From: Propionibacterium acidifaciens DSM 21887
GTDB lineage: Bacteria; Actinomycetota; Actinomycetes; Propionibacteriales; Propionibacteriaceae
Direction: 5' to 3'
Assembly (NCBI RefSeq): GCF_000426605.1
Contig: NZ_AUFR01000002.1
Location: 1 to 52,158, forward strand
Length of the DNA: 52,158 nt
Positions 1 to 8,707 of the stretch are shown here, piece after piece (the first letter of the stretch is position 1; every line of letters begins with the position of its first letter). The position numbers and the translations under genes are program-made. The notes beneath the pieces are model-generated. The model did no database searches, had not been told where the DNA came from, and saw only the letters and a program-made list of their open reading frames with translations.

Positions 1-689
1 CTTGACCTTCTTGCTGGTCAACGAGAGAGCACCGAAGAACGACTGGGACGTCTTCTTCCGGTCCACGGACAGTTTGGTGCGCTGTCCTTTCGGGAGCCAC
101 ATGCGGCGGGTCTCGGCCTCATGCTCCAGGCGCACCTCGTCTGCCGCGTACACCTCCCAACCGGCGTCCAACAGGTCCTTGACCTGGGCTTTCACCTCGA
201 CCATGCGCCTGGTGACGGCCTGCTCGTCGCGGTGCTTGTCGAACGGGTCCGGCAGCTTGAAACTCAGCCCGCAGAACCGCAGGAGCAGCTGGTACGAAGA
301 ATCTGACTCGTACTCGACATCGAACAGGATCTTCACGACGTCACGTATCGCTGGGACGTCCCAGAACTCGGCATCAATCCCGGACTGTGAGGGCGGCTGG
401 GCCAAGACGGCCTTGAGGTCTTCCTTCTGGGCACGGGTGAGTTTCGCCGCGTTCTGGTTCCCCGCATGCCCGGTCAGCACCGAGCACATCCTGGTGGCCT
501 GCCAGTCGGCCAGCCATTCCTGCACTGTCCTCTCGGCCCGCTCAACCATTTCAGCGATGATACCCACACGACGCCACGAGAGGCGTACAGGATTGCTTCT
601 GCTTTCATCCGCACCAGCACATAATTGTCGGAACGCTTCTTCCACCTGATCAGGACGGCTGTTTCCTCCAAGGTGACCCCGACCTGCAC
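1..689 (-). pseudogene. IS630-family transposase, 5' part, frameshifted and cut by the window edge
   Basis: The minus strand encodes an IS630/Tc1-type DDE transposase. The N-terminal helix-turn-helix part reads VTLEETAVLIRWKKRSDN and continues to LYASRGV. The next stretch, VGIIAEMVERAERTV, lies in another frame, so a -1 shift occurs near position 567, best explained by one missing base between GTC and GTG. After the shift the frame stays open to the window edge through YAADEVRLEHEAETRRMW, which holds the first catalytic Asp, and SVDRKKTSQSFFGAL. The C-terminal DNAR and NPAEH part lies outside the window. GTG at 689 is the assumed start; the longer in-frame ATG at 734 falls in the terminal repeat. 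The family is clear. Whether the shift is a mutation, a sequencing error or programmed frameshifting is not. Confidence 0.85.
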
Positions 690-724
690 GCCCCGATCAT
701 ATCCGAAACAGCACAGAAAATCCA

Positions 725-757
725 CGAAAAACACGGTTTCGTTTCATGTCAGCCGTA
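725..757 (-). repeat. Terminal inverted repeat of the left IS630 copy
   Basis: Read on the minus strand this begins TACGGCTGACATGAAACG and closely matches position 51600 onward on the plus strand (TATGGCTGTCATGAAACA), where the other IS630 remnant ends. The match, the position just outside the transposase start and the outer TA (usual IS630 target) identify it as the IS end. The element therefore stops at about 757. Confidence 0.7.
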
Positions 758-827
758 GGTGTCTCACTTGGGTTACGTCAGGATTTTTGCATAAGTCCCC
801 AAGAGTTCTGAATGCATCCAAAACGTG

Positions 828-1181
828 CTAAGTCTTCCACGGGTCTAATTCTTTAAGTGTAGAGGGTAGCCAATCTCGTAGAATGGAACCAGGCTTTCCA
901 GGGTCTGGGATCATCTCCATTCCACTGACGCTGACAAGATCTATTATCTCCTGATCTTGTCCATGCTTCTGGATGGCATCAGATATCCAGTCAATAATAT
1001 TCTTTACCAATGGGGCATTATCATTGCAATTTGACGACATCCAACGAATGATGTCCGCCATGACAAGATGTGGAAGAATCTCTCCTTCCATCTCGTCCAA
1101 ATGATCCTGGAGGGTTGGAACAAGCTCTTGATAATTAAAACACAGAGCCCCAATAAAAGCTACAGTTTTAGCGGACATCAC
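828..1181 (-). CDS. Probable immunity protein for the orphan toxin (DUF7674-like)
   Basis: A protein of about 117 residues, acidic and probably cytoplasmic, with no signal peptide or membrane segment. GTG at 1181 or ATG at 1178 are the possible starts; the GTG overlaps the TGA of the toxin gene by four bases, so the two are translationally coupled. The segment EGEILPHLVMADIIRWM recalls small DUF7674-type proteins found beside polymorphic toxins; I hold that family call loosely. Base composition is far lower in GC than the surroundings, as is typical of transferred immunity genes. Position directly after a toxin tip is the main argument. Its presumed job is to bind and neutralise the toxin encoded by 1178-1672. 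Confidence 0.65.
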   Translation of the reverse strand: MMSAKTVAFIGALCFNYQELVPTLQDHLDEMEGEILPHLVMADIIRWMSSNCNDNAPLVKNIIDWISDAIQKHGQDQEIIDLVSVSGMEMIPDPGKPGSILRDWLPSTLKELDPWKT

Positions 1182-1672
1182 GTCACCTTCAGTACTGATT
1201 TTAAATCATCGACAAGACTTTGTGCAACTAATCGATCATGCCAATCTGCATTCGGGTTTCTATCTAGCCATTTCGTTAAACCTCTTATCGACTCCTTTCC
1301 TTTTATGCTATGGGTTACTCCGTGTACTGCATCACCTGTCGCCATCTCGTGTCTAATGGCATCCATGGTAGTCCCGTCGCCAACGCGTTCAGGATTTGTA
1401 GTCCCTTTATAGAGATTATTTACGATGTTTTGGAGTTTAGGTGATTGAACTTCAGGGGTTGGCAGAATCTGATTCGGTGTGCACATGTTGTGGACTGTTG
1501 TCCATGTGGTGCCGGCTAGGACGTGGTAGGTGTGGAGGTCTTCGATTTCGAGGTTGTGGACGGTGCGGGTGTGTCCGGTGGTCTGGACCGCGGTGACGGT
1601 GACCCAGGTGTTGTCGGGGGTGTGGAGCCGGTCGCCGGGAGCGATCCCCGATGCCAGTGCCCTCCAGCTCAC
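1178..1672 (-). CDS. Orphan polymorphic-toxin tip: end of a Hint domain plus toxin domain
   Basis: This 164-residue frame starts at GTG 1672. Residues 1-64 are only the last third of a pretoxin Hint (intein-like protease) domain, ending in NLEIEDLHTYHVLAG and TTVHNMC. The N-terminal catalytic part of Hint is absent. Residues 65-164 form a compact domain (LYKGTTNPERVGDGTT, DAIRHEMATG, GLTKWLDRNPNA, LVAQSLVDDLKSVL) of a type I recall at the C-termini of actinobacterial Rhs proteins; its biochemical activity is not known to me. There is no secretion or Rhs part, so this is a displaced toxin tip with its own downstream immunity gene. It could be a recombination reservoir for the Rhs gene upstream, or debris. 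Whether the GTG is used is uncertain. Confidence 0.7.
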   Translation of the reverse strand: MSWRALASGIAPGDRLHTPDNTWVTVTAVQTTGHTRTVHNLEIEDLHTYHVLAGTTWTTVHNMCTPNQILPTPEVQSPKLQNIVNNLYKGTTNPERVGDGTTMDAIRHEMATGDAVHGVTHSIKGKESIRGLTKWLDRNPNADWHDRLVAQSLVDDLKSVLKVT

Positions 1673-1758
1673 CGGTCTTTTCGAACGCCCCAGCTTGCAT
1701 GACCATCCTCGTCGAGGTGGATCTGGTCAAATCGGAGGGCCTGGATGCACAGCAGATG

Positions 1759-2097
1759 TCAGGCTGGCCCTGGGTCGTTGTTCTGATCGGCGAGCCAGGC
1801 TTTACCTGCGGGACTGTCCAGCCACTCCTGTTCGGTTGCGGGGAGGGCTAGTTCACTTTCTCGTGCCGTGTACCGGATCTGGCCGTTCGGAGTGGTTCCT
1901 TGACGTCTGACCTTCAGACGTGCGCCGACGGGAGGCCAGTTCTCGGGGTTGATGCAGAGGATGTCATCCCCGATGAATCTTAGATCGATGACACCGATGA
2001 TGTCCGAGTCGTCGGTCCTCACGTCCAGGCCCCACGGATGGTGTTCGATGACTGTGCACCATTCTACCGGGCCATACCATGGCACTTCTTTTGTCAT
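1759..2097 (-). CDS. Putative immunity protein with S1/OB-like features
   Basis: A 112-residue protein starting at ATG 2097, chosen over TTG 2109 because AGAGGA sits at the right distance before the ATG. The pattern EWCTVIEHHPWGLDVRTDD, then GVIDLRFI, then PENWPPVGARLKV and GQIRYTARES resembles an S1-type OB fold: a beta-rich domain with a conserved Gly-Leu-x-Val, a mid Gly-x-Ile-Asp and a C-terminal arginine-rich strand. The gene begins 42 bp after the Rhs stop codon on the same strand, the usual place for a cognate immunity gene. I infer that it protects against the C-terminal toxin of that Rhs protein. No membrane segment or signal peptide is visible. The S1 likeness is by eye and needs a profile search. 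Confidence 0.6.
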   Translation of the reverse strand: MTKEVPWYGPVEWCTVIEHHPWGLDVRTDDSDIIGVIDLRFIGDDILCINPENWPPVGARLKVRRQGTTPNGQIRYTARESELALPATEQEWLDSPAGKAWLADQNNDPGPA

Positions 2098-2139
2098 GTT
2101 TCCTCTCAACTAGTTGCATGTCGTCAGTCGGGTAGATAT

Positions 2140-5100
2140 TCAGCTGCCGTTACATGGGATCCATTCTCGGTTGATGGTCAGTTCGTTGAAACGATCTATC
2201 TTGCCTGCTGGTATTGCATATTGAACACTGTTGGGACCTCCCTCTTTATAGGGGTATTCATATTGCGCGAATTCATTCTTGAGGTCGGGGTGCATGTCGA
2301 ATCGGGTGTACCCGTTCTCGTAGTTTCCGATTCGTGGATCGGCGAACGTGCGTGCCGCCGCTTCGTCGTCGACGTATGCGCTCTTGTCGCCGACTTGGAA
2401 ATCTGCGGGATCTAAACCATCGAGTGCTTCACGGTCACCGACTCCGCGGCGCGGCGTACGGTAAACACTGATTTTCTCGGCGGCGTCTGTGCCGATGGTG
2501 GACAGTTGGCGTTCGCCGGTGGTGCGGGCGGCCTGTCCGGCTGCTTCGCGTCCGGTGGTCTCGGCCACTTCGCGTCCGGTGGTCTCGAGGGCTTCGCGGC
2601 CGGCTGTGGCGGCTGCTTCGCGTCCGGCCGCGGCTCCTCCGCCGCCGGGGATGGGGATGGCGCCGATCGCGGCGTCGACGCCGACCTGGGCCCAGTCCAC
2701 GGACCCGTTGTCGTGCTTCTGCTGGGCGATGCTGATCCCGCCCGAGGTGAGGGCCCCGGACAGGCTCATGAGCGCGACGCCGGCGGGTCCGCCGACGCCG
2801 GTGAACATGAGGGCGACACCGGCGGCGACCGCGGCGCCGGCGGCGATGTACTCCCAGTTGTCCTTCAGCCAGTCCCCGGCGGCCGCGAGGCCGGTCGTGT
2901 GCTGGTCGCGCCAGGCGTTCATGTCGGCGTCGGTGAGGGGGTGCAGGCCGGACGGGTCGGTGAAGGCGACCGGGTTGTTGGCGGCGTACGCGTAGGGGTT
3001 GCCGGCCCAGCCGGCCCCGGTGGTCGGCTGTTGGGGGTCGGGGCTGAGGAAGGCCCGGGTCGCGGGGTCGTGGACGCGGGCGCCCAGGGCTTCGAGGCCG
3101 CCGGGCAGGACCAGCTCCCCGGCCCCGCCCAGCAGCATCCCACCGGTGGCCGGCCCGGCCGGGGTGTCGAGTGGGGTGCCGGCACCGACGGCCCACGGGT
3201 CCGTGCTGTTGGCGGTGCGGGTGGTGCGCCAGCCGGGGGTCTGCCAGCCGCCGGCGGTGGTGGCGGTGAATCCCGGCACGGACAGGGCGCCGGCACCGGC
3301 GGCCGACACCGGGGACGGGAACCCGGCGGCACTGTCCCAGTCCAGGGGCCGGCCGTCGAGGGCGGCGAGCTCGCCGAGCGCGTCGGTGAACAGTGATGTG
3401 CGGGCGTGTTCCAGGGCCGAGTCGATGGTGACGGTCTCCAGGCGGGCCAGGGGCCCCCACCCGTAGGTGCGGATGGTGCCGTCGGCGTGCTCCTCACGGA
3501 CCCTGCGGCCGGCCGCGTCGTAGGAGAACCAGACCGACAGGCCCTCCCCGCCGTCACCCCCGCCGCCGCCGTCCACCCGGGTGAGTTGTCCGGCCGCGTC
3601 GTAGGTGTACCGGCGGGTGGCCCCGTCGGGGGTGGTTTCGGCGACGAGACGGCCGGCCTCGTCCCAGGTGAAGGTGTTTTCGACGCCACCGGCCGTGGCG
3701 GCGGTGAGCTGGTTCGCGCCGTCGTAGGTGTAGCCCGTGCGGGCCCCGTCCCGGCTGGTCCACGCGACCCGGCCCTGTTCGTCGCGGCCCACCGCCGTGT
3801 GCGACACCACACCGCCGTGGCGGACGATGTGGCCGGTGACGAACCCGTCCGCATGCTCCCACTCCTGGCGGGTGCCGCCGGCGGTCGCGGCGACCATCCG
3901 CCCGGACGGGCCGTACTCGTAGACCACCCGCCCGAACGCGGAGGACTCGACCCGGGCGAGTCTGCCGGCCGGATCGTACCCGTAGCGGACGGACCGGCCG
4001 TCGGGGGTGCGCATCCACGCCCTGCGCCCGTCACGGTCGTAGCCCCACCGGACGGCCCGACCGTCCCGGGCCCGCTCGACGAGCCGGCCCGCATGATCCC
4101 ACCGGACCATGTGCTCGTGGCCGCTGGTCTCGGTCACCCGCATCAAGCGGTTCACGAAGTCGCGGGCGACCCGGTGGTGCACCATCCCGTCCCAGGACAG
4201 GGCCTCGAACCGGCCCGTGCGGTCGTACGACCAGCCCGTCACATGCCCGTCCGGGCCCGTCTGGGACGTCTGCCGGCCCGCCGCGTCGTACCCGGCGGTC
4301 GTGACCCTGCCCAGCGCGTCCGTCGCCTCGACCACCCGGCCGAGCCGGTCGCGCCCGTACCGGGTCACCCCGCCCGCCGGACCGGTCACCTGCACCAGCG
4401 CCCCGGCCGTGTCGTAGCCGTACCGGGTGACCGCGCCCGCACCGGAGACCGCCTCGACGAGATTCCCCGCCCCGTCGTAGCGGAACCGGCGACGCCCGCA
4501 CACCGGATCGGCGAGACCCCTCACACGGCCCGACCGGTCATAGGCGTACCGGGTCGTGCCGTACCCCGGCACGTGCCGCGCCGTCACCCGCCCGCACTCG
4601 TCATAGGACCACCAGGCCCGCTCCCCACCAGGCCGGACCTCCTCCACAAGCCGCGAATCCCCGTCATAGACGAAACAGGCCACCCCCCCCGCCGGGTCAC
4701 TCACCCGCGCGAGCCGGCCGCAGACGTCGTAGCCGTACCGGGTGGCAGCCCCCGACGGCCGCACCACAGCGGTGACCCTGCCGGCCCGGTCCCGCACCAG
4801 CCGGGTCGTGTTCCCCCCGCCATCGACGAACCCGACCGGGCGCCCGCACCGGTCGTACCGGGTCGCCCGGTCCGCCCCGTCATCACCGGTCACCACGACC
4901 ACCCGGCCCAGCCCGTCCGTCCGTACCGCCCCCGACGCGGCCCCGTCCGACACCGTCCGGACCCGCCCCCGGCCGCCCGTGACCCAGTCCACACGCACCC
5001 CCGTCGGATCCACCGTCGCCGCAACCACACCATCGACGTCGTACTCCCGCCGCCACAACCCACCCGCCGGGTCCACCGTCGCCACCAACCGGGACAGCCC

Positions 5101-7935
5101 GTCATGCACATACCGCCACCGGGCCCCGTCCGGAAGCACCGCCCCGGCCAGATTCCCCGCATCATCCCACCGGGACGTCACGACCCCGCCCAGCGGATCC
5201 GTGAATGTCTCCCGCTCCCCGTGCCCGCCGTACCCGTACCGCCTGCGGCCCCCGCCCGGGTCCACCACACCGGCCAGCCTGCCCCCGGCCGTGTACTCCC
5301 ACCGCCACACCGCCCCGTCCGGGTCCCGCCGCGACGTCAGCCGGCCCGCACCGTCGTACCGGTACACGGTCCGATGCCCCAACGGGGTCACCGCCGCGAC
5401 CACACGCCCCGCCCCGTCACGCACCAGCCGGGCCGCATTCCCGCCCCCGTCAGTCAACGACACCAGGTCACCGTACCCGTCATAACCCAACCGCACCGCC
5501 ACCCCGGCAGGATCCACCACCCCGGTCAGCAGGCCCCGATCCCACACCAGCCGGGACACGCCCCCGCAGGGGTCCCTCACCACCGACGGATTCCTGTCCC
5601 CGCCCGCGTACTCGAACGAAGTGACCGCAGGCCCCGACCCACCAGCGGCCTCGTCAGTGGTGGACGCTCCCGCAACAGCCCCACCAGCGCCCCCGCCGCC
5701 ATTACCGGGGCTACTGGCGTCGGACGCCCCCGCAGCAGCACCGCCGCCATTGCCGGCGGTGCTGGTGGTGTCGGTGACGGTGACCCGCACGACCCGGTCC
5801 AGACCGTCCCATTCGTAGTCGGTGCGGGCCCCCGACGCCTCCAGACGCGTGACGAGCCGGCCCCGCCCGTCATACCGACACACCGTGGTCTGGCCGTCGC
5901 GGCCCGTCACCAGGGTCCGGTTGCCCCACCGGTCCCAGCCGATGCTTTGCCGGTTCCCGTCCGCGTCCACCATCCCCACAAGACGCCCACGCTGGTCGTG
6001 GATCCACGTGTTCGCCCGGCCCCCGTCCCCATCAGCCACCTGCGTCACACCGCCCGGCAGGTACGTGTAGTGCGAGACCCGCCCGAACCGGGACCGCTGC
6101 GACACCACCTGCCCCCGCCCGTTGTAGGCGTTGACCACCTCCACCACACCATCCGGATCCACCACCCGGCAGATGAGACCCTGTTCGTTCCACCCGTACC
6201 GGCGGGCCCCGCCCGCGGAAGCGGCCTCCACCAGCCGGCCCGCCGGGTCGTAGGCGTAGTCCACCCGCCGTCCGTCGTTGGCGGCCAGGGCGGTGATCCG
6301 CGTGCCCTGGCCGTCCCACTCGATGGTGATGGCCCGGCCCCGCTCGTGGGACAGGCCCACCAGCCGGTCACCATCCCACCGATAATCCACCCTGGTGCCC
6401 GCGCCACGGCCGGTCCAGACGGGCCTGCCGGCCCGGTCGAACACCCACCGGCCACCCGCATTGTCCGACACCACAAACCCACCACCACCAGCAGCGGCCC
6501 CGCCGGCGGTGACGGAAGCGTCCGCGGTAGCGGTATCGGGGGCGGTGGGGGCGTCACCGGTGATGGGGGCGGCCCCGGCAGCAGAAGCGGCGGCCATGGC
6601 GGTGGTACCGGTGGAGGTGCCACCGCCGGTGGGGGAGTCCCCGCCGGCGGAGCCAGGAGTGCCCGCGGCGGCGTCGGCACCATCAGCGGCAGCGGCCCCG
6701 GCGGTGGCGTCGGCAGTGTTCCTGCTAGCGGCGTCTGCGGCAGCAGCGGCCTCGGCGGTGGGGCCGGTGCCGCCGGCGGCACCGCCGGTGCCATCGGTGG
6801 TGTGGAGCCAGAAACTGTCGCCGTCGGCCCGGTCCCAGCCGTTGCCGAGTCTCGGGAACACGATGTGGCGGCCGGAGGGCTGCACCCACACCGCCCCGTC
6901 CTCGTCGATGGTCAGCCGCTGGTCGGCGGTCGAGGCCCAGCCGGGCCCGAACGCCCCGACACTCGTGGACAGGGAATTGTACACGCGTTCGAACCCCAAC
7001 GACGCGGCCCCGCCGTCGAACGACAGGTCGGTCTCCGGCTCGATGAAGTTCCCGGTCGTCGTGTTCACCGGGTCGTCCGCATACCCCGACGTCTGGGGGT
7101 CGCCCAGGATGCTCGGGGCGGTCACGTCGACCGGCCGGCGGGCCTGGTCCACGCCCGCGGCCCGCAGGGAGGCGTCGATCGCCGCGTCCGAGACCGTGAA
7201 GACGACCCCCGAGGCGCCGGCGGCCTCGAACGCGGCCGCGACCGTGTCCACCCACCGAACCTCATTCGTGTTGTTCGCCCCGAACGAGGCCAGCGCGCCC
7301 GTGATCCCGGACGCGTCGATGCCGCACCACGAGCACCGCTCCGCGAAGTCGGCGATCGCCCCGTCGAGGGTGCCCTTCTGGGCGGTGACCGTGTCGTTCG
7401 CGCCGGCCACGTTCGATGAGTACGCCCGCAGATCGTCCGGCCGCGCCGAGGACACCGCCCCCGCCGGGCCCGGGGCCGGCTCGGACCAGGGTGTGGTCGT
7501 CGGCTCGTGGGGCTCCGGCAGTGGTACCTGGTCCGGGCCCGCCGGCGGCTTGTCGCCGTTGGACGCCCAGTCCCAGCCCCTCTTGAGAATGTTCTCCCGG
7601 TCCTGCCGGTCCGCCCACTCCTTCGCCTGCCGGCGGCGTTCGCGTTCGGCCTGGGCGGCCTCCTTCAGCTTCTGCACCTCGGCCGCCAGGTCGTCCAACG
7701 CCGAGGCGATGTTCGTGCAGTCCGTCGAGGCCGTCCTCGCGTTCGCGTCGAACACGTCCGCGTAATGGCCCTCGAAATCCGCCGACGCCGCCGACGCCCA
7801 CCCCGCCCGCGAGGCCGCCTGGCTCGTCAGGGTGCCCGACAACGTCCCCGCCGCCGACCTCAACGCGTCCGCCGTCGCATCATCAAACGCCACCGGCTCG
7901 TCATAGGCTCCCAGCCTGCCCGAGTACTCGGCCAC
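2140..7935 (-). CDS. Rhs/YD-repeat polymorphic toxin with WXG100-like N-terminus
   Basis: A 1931-residue Rhs protein. GTG 7935 was chosen because GGAGGG lies just upstream and the WXG100-like helical N-terminus begins there; the frame is open further upstream but looks non-coding. Order: helical ESX-like region (about 1-135, ending in KEAAQAERERRRQAKEW), proline-rich linker, second helical region, DUF6531 start (DPVNTTTGNFIEPETDLSF, about 288), many YD repeats forming the cage, the conserved core end (RVHDPATRAFLSPDPQ and NPYAYAANNPVAFTDPSGL, about 1617-1650), a hydrophobic pretoxin segment (about 1692-1726), TGRE repeats (about 1766-1798) and a toxin tip of about 113 residues from EKISVYRTPRRG. 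The tip resembles no enzyme I can name; an ADP-ribosyltransferase-like fold is possible. Gly/Ala/Thr-rich inserts interrupt the cage. Export by a type VII-like system is inferred from the N-terminus. Confidence 0.9.
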   Translation of the reverse strand: MAEYSGRLGAYDEPVAFDDATADALRSAAGTLSGTLTSQAASRAGWASAASADFEGHYADVFDANARTASTDCTNIASALDDLAAEVQKLKEAAQAERERRRQAKEWADRQDRENILKRGWDWASNGDKPPAGPDQVPLPEPHEPTTTPWSEPAPGPAGAVSSARPDDLRAYSSNVAGANDTVTAQKGTLDGAIADFAERCSWCGIDASGITGALASFGANNTNEVRWVDTVAAAFEAAGASGVVFTVSDAAIDASLRAAGVDQARRPVDVTAPSILGDPQTSGYADDPVNTTTGNFIEPETDLSFDGGAASLGFERVYNSLSTSVGAFGPGWASTADQRLTIDEDGAVWVQPSGRHIVFPRLGNGWDRADGDSFWLHTTDGTGGAAGGTGPTAEAAAAADAASRNTADATAGAAAADGADAAAGTPGSAGGDSPTGGGTSTGTTAMAAASAAGAAPITGDAPTAPDTATADASVTAGGAAAGGGGFVVSDNAGGRWVFDRAGRPVWTGRGAGTRVDYRWDGDRLVGLSHERGRAITIEWDGQGTRITALAANDGRRVDYAYDPAGRLVEAASAGGARRYGWNEQGLICRVVDPDGVVEVVNAYNGRGQVVSQRSRFGRVSHYTYLPGGVTQVADGDGGRANTWIHDQRGRLVGMVDADGNRQSIGWDRWGNRTLVTGRDGQTTVCRYDGRGRLVTRLEASGARTDYEWDGLDRVVRVTVTDTTSTAGNGGGAAAGASDASSPGNGGGGAGGAVAGASTTDEAAGGSGPAVTSFEYAGGDRNPSVVRDPCGGVSRLVWDRGLLTGVVDPAGVAVRLGYDGYGDLVSLTDGGGNAARLVRDGAGRVVAAVTPLGHRTVYRYDGAGRLTSRRDPDGAVWRWEYTAGGRLAGVVDPGGGRRRYGYGGHGERETFTDPLGGVVTSRWDDAGNLAGAVLPDGARWRYVHDGLSRLVATVDPAGGLWRREYDVDGVVAATVDPTGVRVDWVTGGRGRVRTVSDGAASGAVRTDGLGRVVVVTGDDGADRATRYDRCGRPVGFVDGGGNTTRLVRDRAGRVTAVVRPSGAATRYGYDVCGRLARVSDPAGGVACFVYDGDSRLVEEVRPGGERAWWSYDECGRVTARHVPGYGTTRYAYDRSGRVRGLADPVCGRRRFRYDGAGNLVEAVSGAGAVTRYGYDTAGALVQVTGPAGGVTRYGRDRLGRVVEATDALGRVTTAGYDAAGRQTSQTGPDGHVTGWSYDRTGRFEALSWDGMVHHRVARDFVNRLMRVTETSGHEHMVRWDHAGRLVERARDGRAVRWGYDRDGRRAWMRTPDGRSVRYGYDPAGRLARVESSAFGRVVYEYGPSGRMVAATAGGTRQEWEHADGFVTGHIVRHGGVVSHTAVGRDEQGRVAWTSRDGARTGYTYDGANQLTAATAGGVENTFTWDEAGRLVAETTPDGATRRYTYDAAGQLTRVDGGGGGDGGEGLSVWFSYDAAGRRVREEHADGTIRTYGWGPLARLETVTIDSALEHARTSLFTDALGELAALDGRPLDWDSAAGFPSPVSAAGAGALSVPGFTATTAGGWQTPGWRTTRTANSTDPWAVGAGTPLDTPAGPATGGMLLGGAGELVLPGGLEALGARVHDPATRAFLSPDPQQPTTGAGWAGNPYAYAANNPVAFTDPSGLHPLTDADMNAWRDQHTTGLAAAGDWLKDNWEYIAAGAAVAAGVALMFTGVGGPAGVALMSLSGALTSGGISIAQQKHDNGSVDWAQVGVDAAIGAIPIPGGGGAAAGREAAATAGREALETTGREVAETTGREAAGQAARTTGERQLSTIGTDAAEKISVYRTPRRGVGDREALDGLDPADFQVGDKSAYVDDEAAARTFADPRIGNYENGYTRFDMHPDLKNEFAQYEYPYKEGGPNSVQYAIPAGKIDRFNELTINREWIPCNGS
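2542..2637 (-). repeat. Four 24-bp tandem repeats inside the Rhs gene
   Basis: Units start at 2542, 2566, 2590 and 2614; each opens with GCTTCGCG or ACTTCGCG on the plus strand. The first two differ at only four positions; the last two are more diverged. Each encodes eight residues of the type TTGREVAE. They lie between the hydrophobic pretoxin segment and the toxin tip, so unit gain or loss would change linker length without breaking the frame. Confidence 0.85.
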
Positions 7936-8103
7936 GACACGATCCCTCCCACACAGGCGCAGACAGGCCGGACCGGGGGCGGGCGGCCACACCCCACCGA
8001 CGTTAAACCCCGGCACCGACAAGGCGCCACAGGCCGAACGCCATCCGGACGCGCACGCCGCCGCGACCGGGGGAAAATCAGGGACAACTCCGAGACGAGG
8101 CTC

Positions 8104-8144
8104 ATGGAGCTCTAGTCCCCCGACGCATGGAGCTCTAGTCCCCC
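8104..8144. repeat. Tandem direct repeat with ATGGAGCTCTAGTCCCCC
   Basis: An 18-bp sequence is present exactly twice, at 8104-8121 and 8127-8144, a period of 23 bp (about two helical turns). It contains the palindrome GAGCTC. It lies about 170 bp upstream of the Rhs start, so a regulator site is possible; it could also be a simple duplication. Confidence 0.6.
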
Positions 8145-8664
8145 CGGCGATTGCTCCGGTGCGGCCCCGTTCCGGCCGCCTCGGTGCCTCGATGGCTGTT
8201 CGTCCGTCCCGGTGGCCCGCTCGCCGACGCCCACGGTCCGAACACATCCACGGTCCGAACGTCAGGGTCTGGATCGCTTCTCGGCGGATGAGCCCGTCGC
8301 CGCTGGCTGAGGCTCGGCGCACGATCGCCTCCGGCGTCATCTCCCAGATGGGCCCGTCTCCGCTGGCGTGAGGCTCGCCGCCGCCAGGGACCGCCGCCTG
8401 CGGATCCGGCGTTCGACGAGAGTCGGGTGAGCCTTGCCCGAGAGCGTCAGCGAGCCCGCGCCGTCCCCGAGCCCCCCGGCCGGGTCGGTCCCTCATGGGG
8501 ATGTGGCGGACGAAGTAGTAGATCCCCCGAGCCCCCGGGACCGGATCGGTCCGCGACGCGGCGGCGGATTCAGCCGATGGAGTGAAAACACCATGGATCC
8601 GCCGGGGAAAAAGTCGCCGGTCCCGCTCCCGGGGGTTACATCCGACGCTTTCTGGGGTACTTTG

Positions 8665-8707
8665 GGACTGAACCGGTCCGTTACTTGCGCCCGGGCGCTC
8701 CGCCCGG
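8665..8707 (+). promoter_or_regulatory. Possible control region of the electron-transfer operon
   Basis: An interrupted inverted repeat GGAC-N7-GTCC occupies 8665-8679 within TTTGGGACTGAACCGGTCCG, and a perfect 7-bp hairpin CCGGGCG-CTC-CGCCCGG follows at 8691-8707. Both lie 130-170 bp before the first gene. The GGGACT half resembles a DosR-type half site but the spacing is wrong for that family. No -35/-10 pair stands out. Low confidence. Confidence 0.25.

Noticed and set aside
2542-2637. CRISPR array
   Set aside because: The repeats are contiguous without spacers and encode an in-frame peptide; no cas genes are present anywhere in the window.
3406-7419. Very long plus-strand open frame opposite the Rhs gene
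   Set aside because: It is Pro/Arg/Gly-rich, has no domain and mirrors YD repeats; it is the GC-skewed antisense of the Rhs gene.
8665-8679. DosR-type hypoxia box before the PFOR operon
   Set aside because: GGGACT is present, but the inverted half is GGTCCG at the wrong spacing, so it does not fit the 20-bp DosR consensus. Kept only as a generic inverted repeat.
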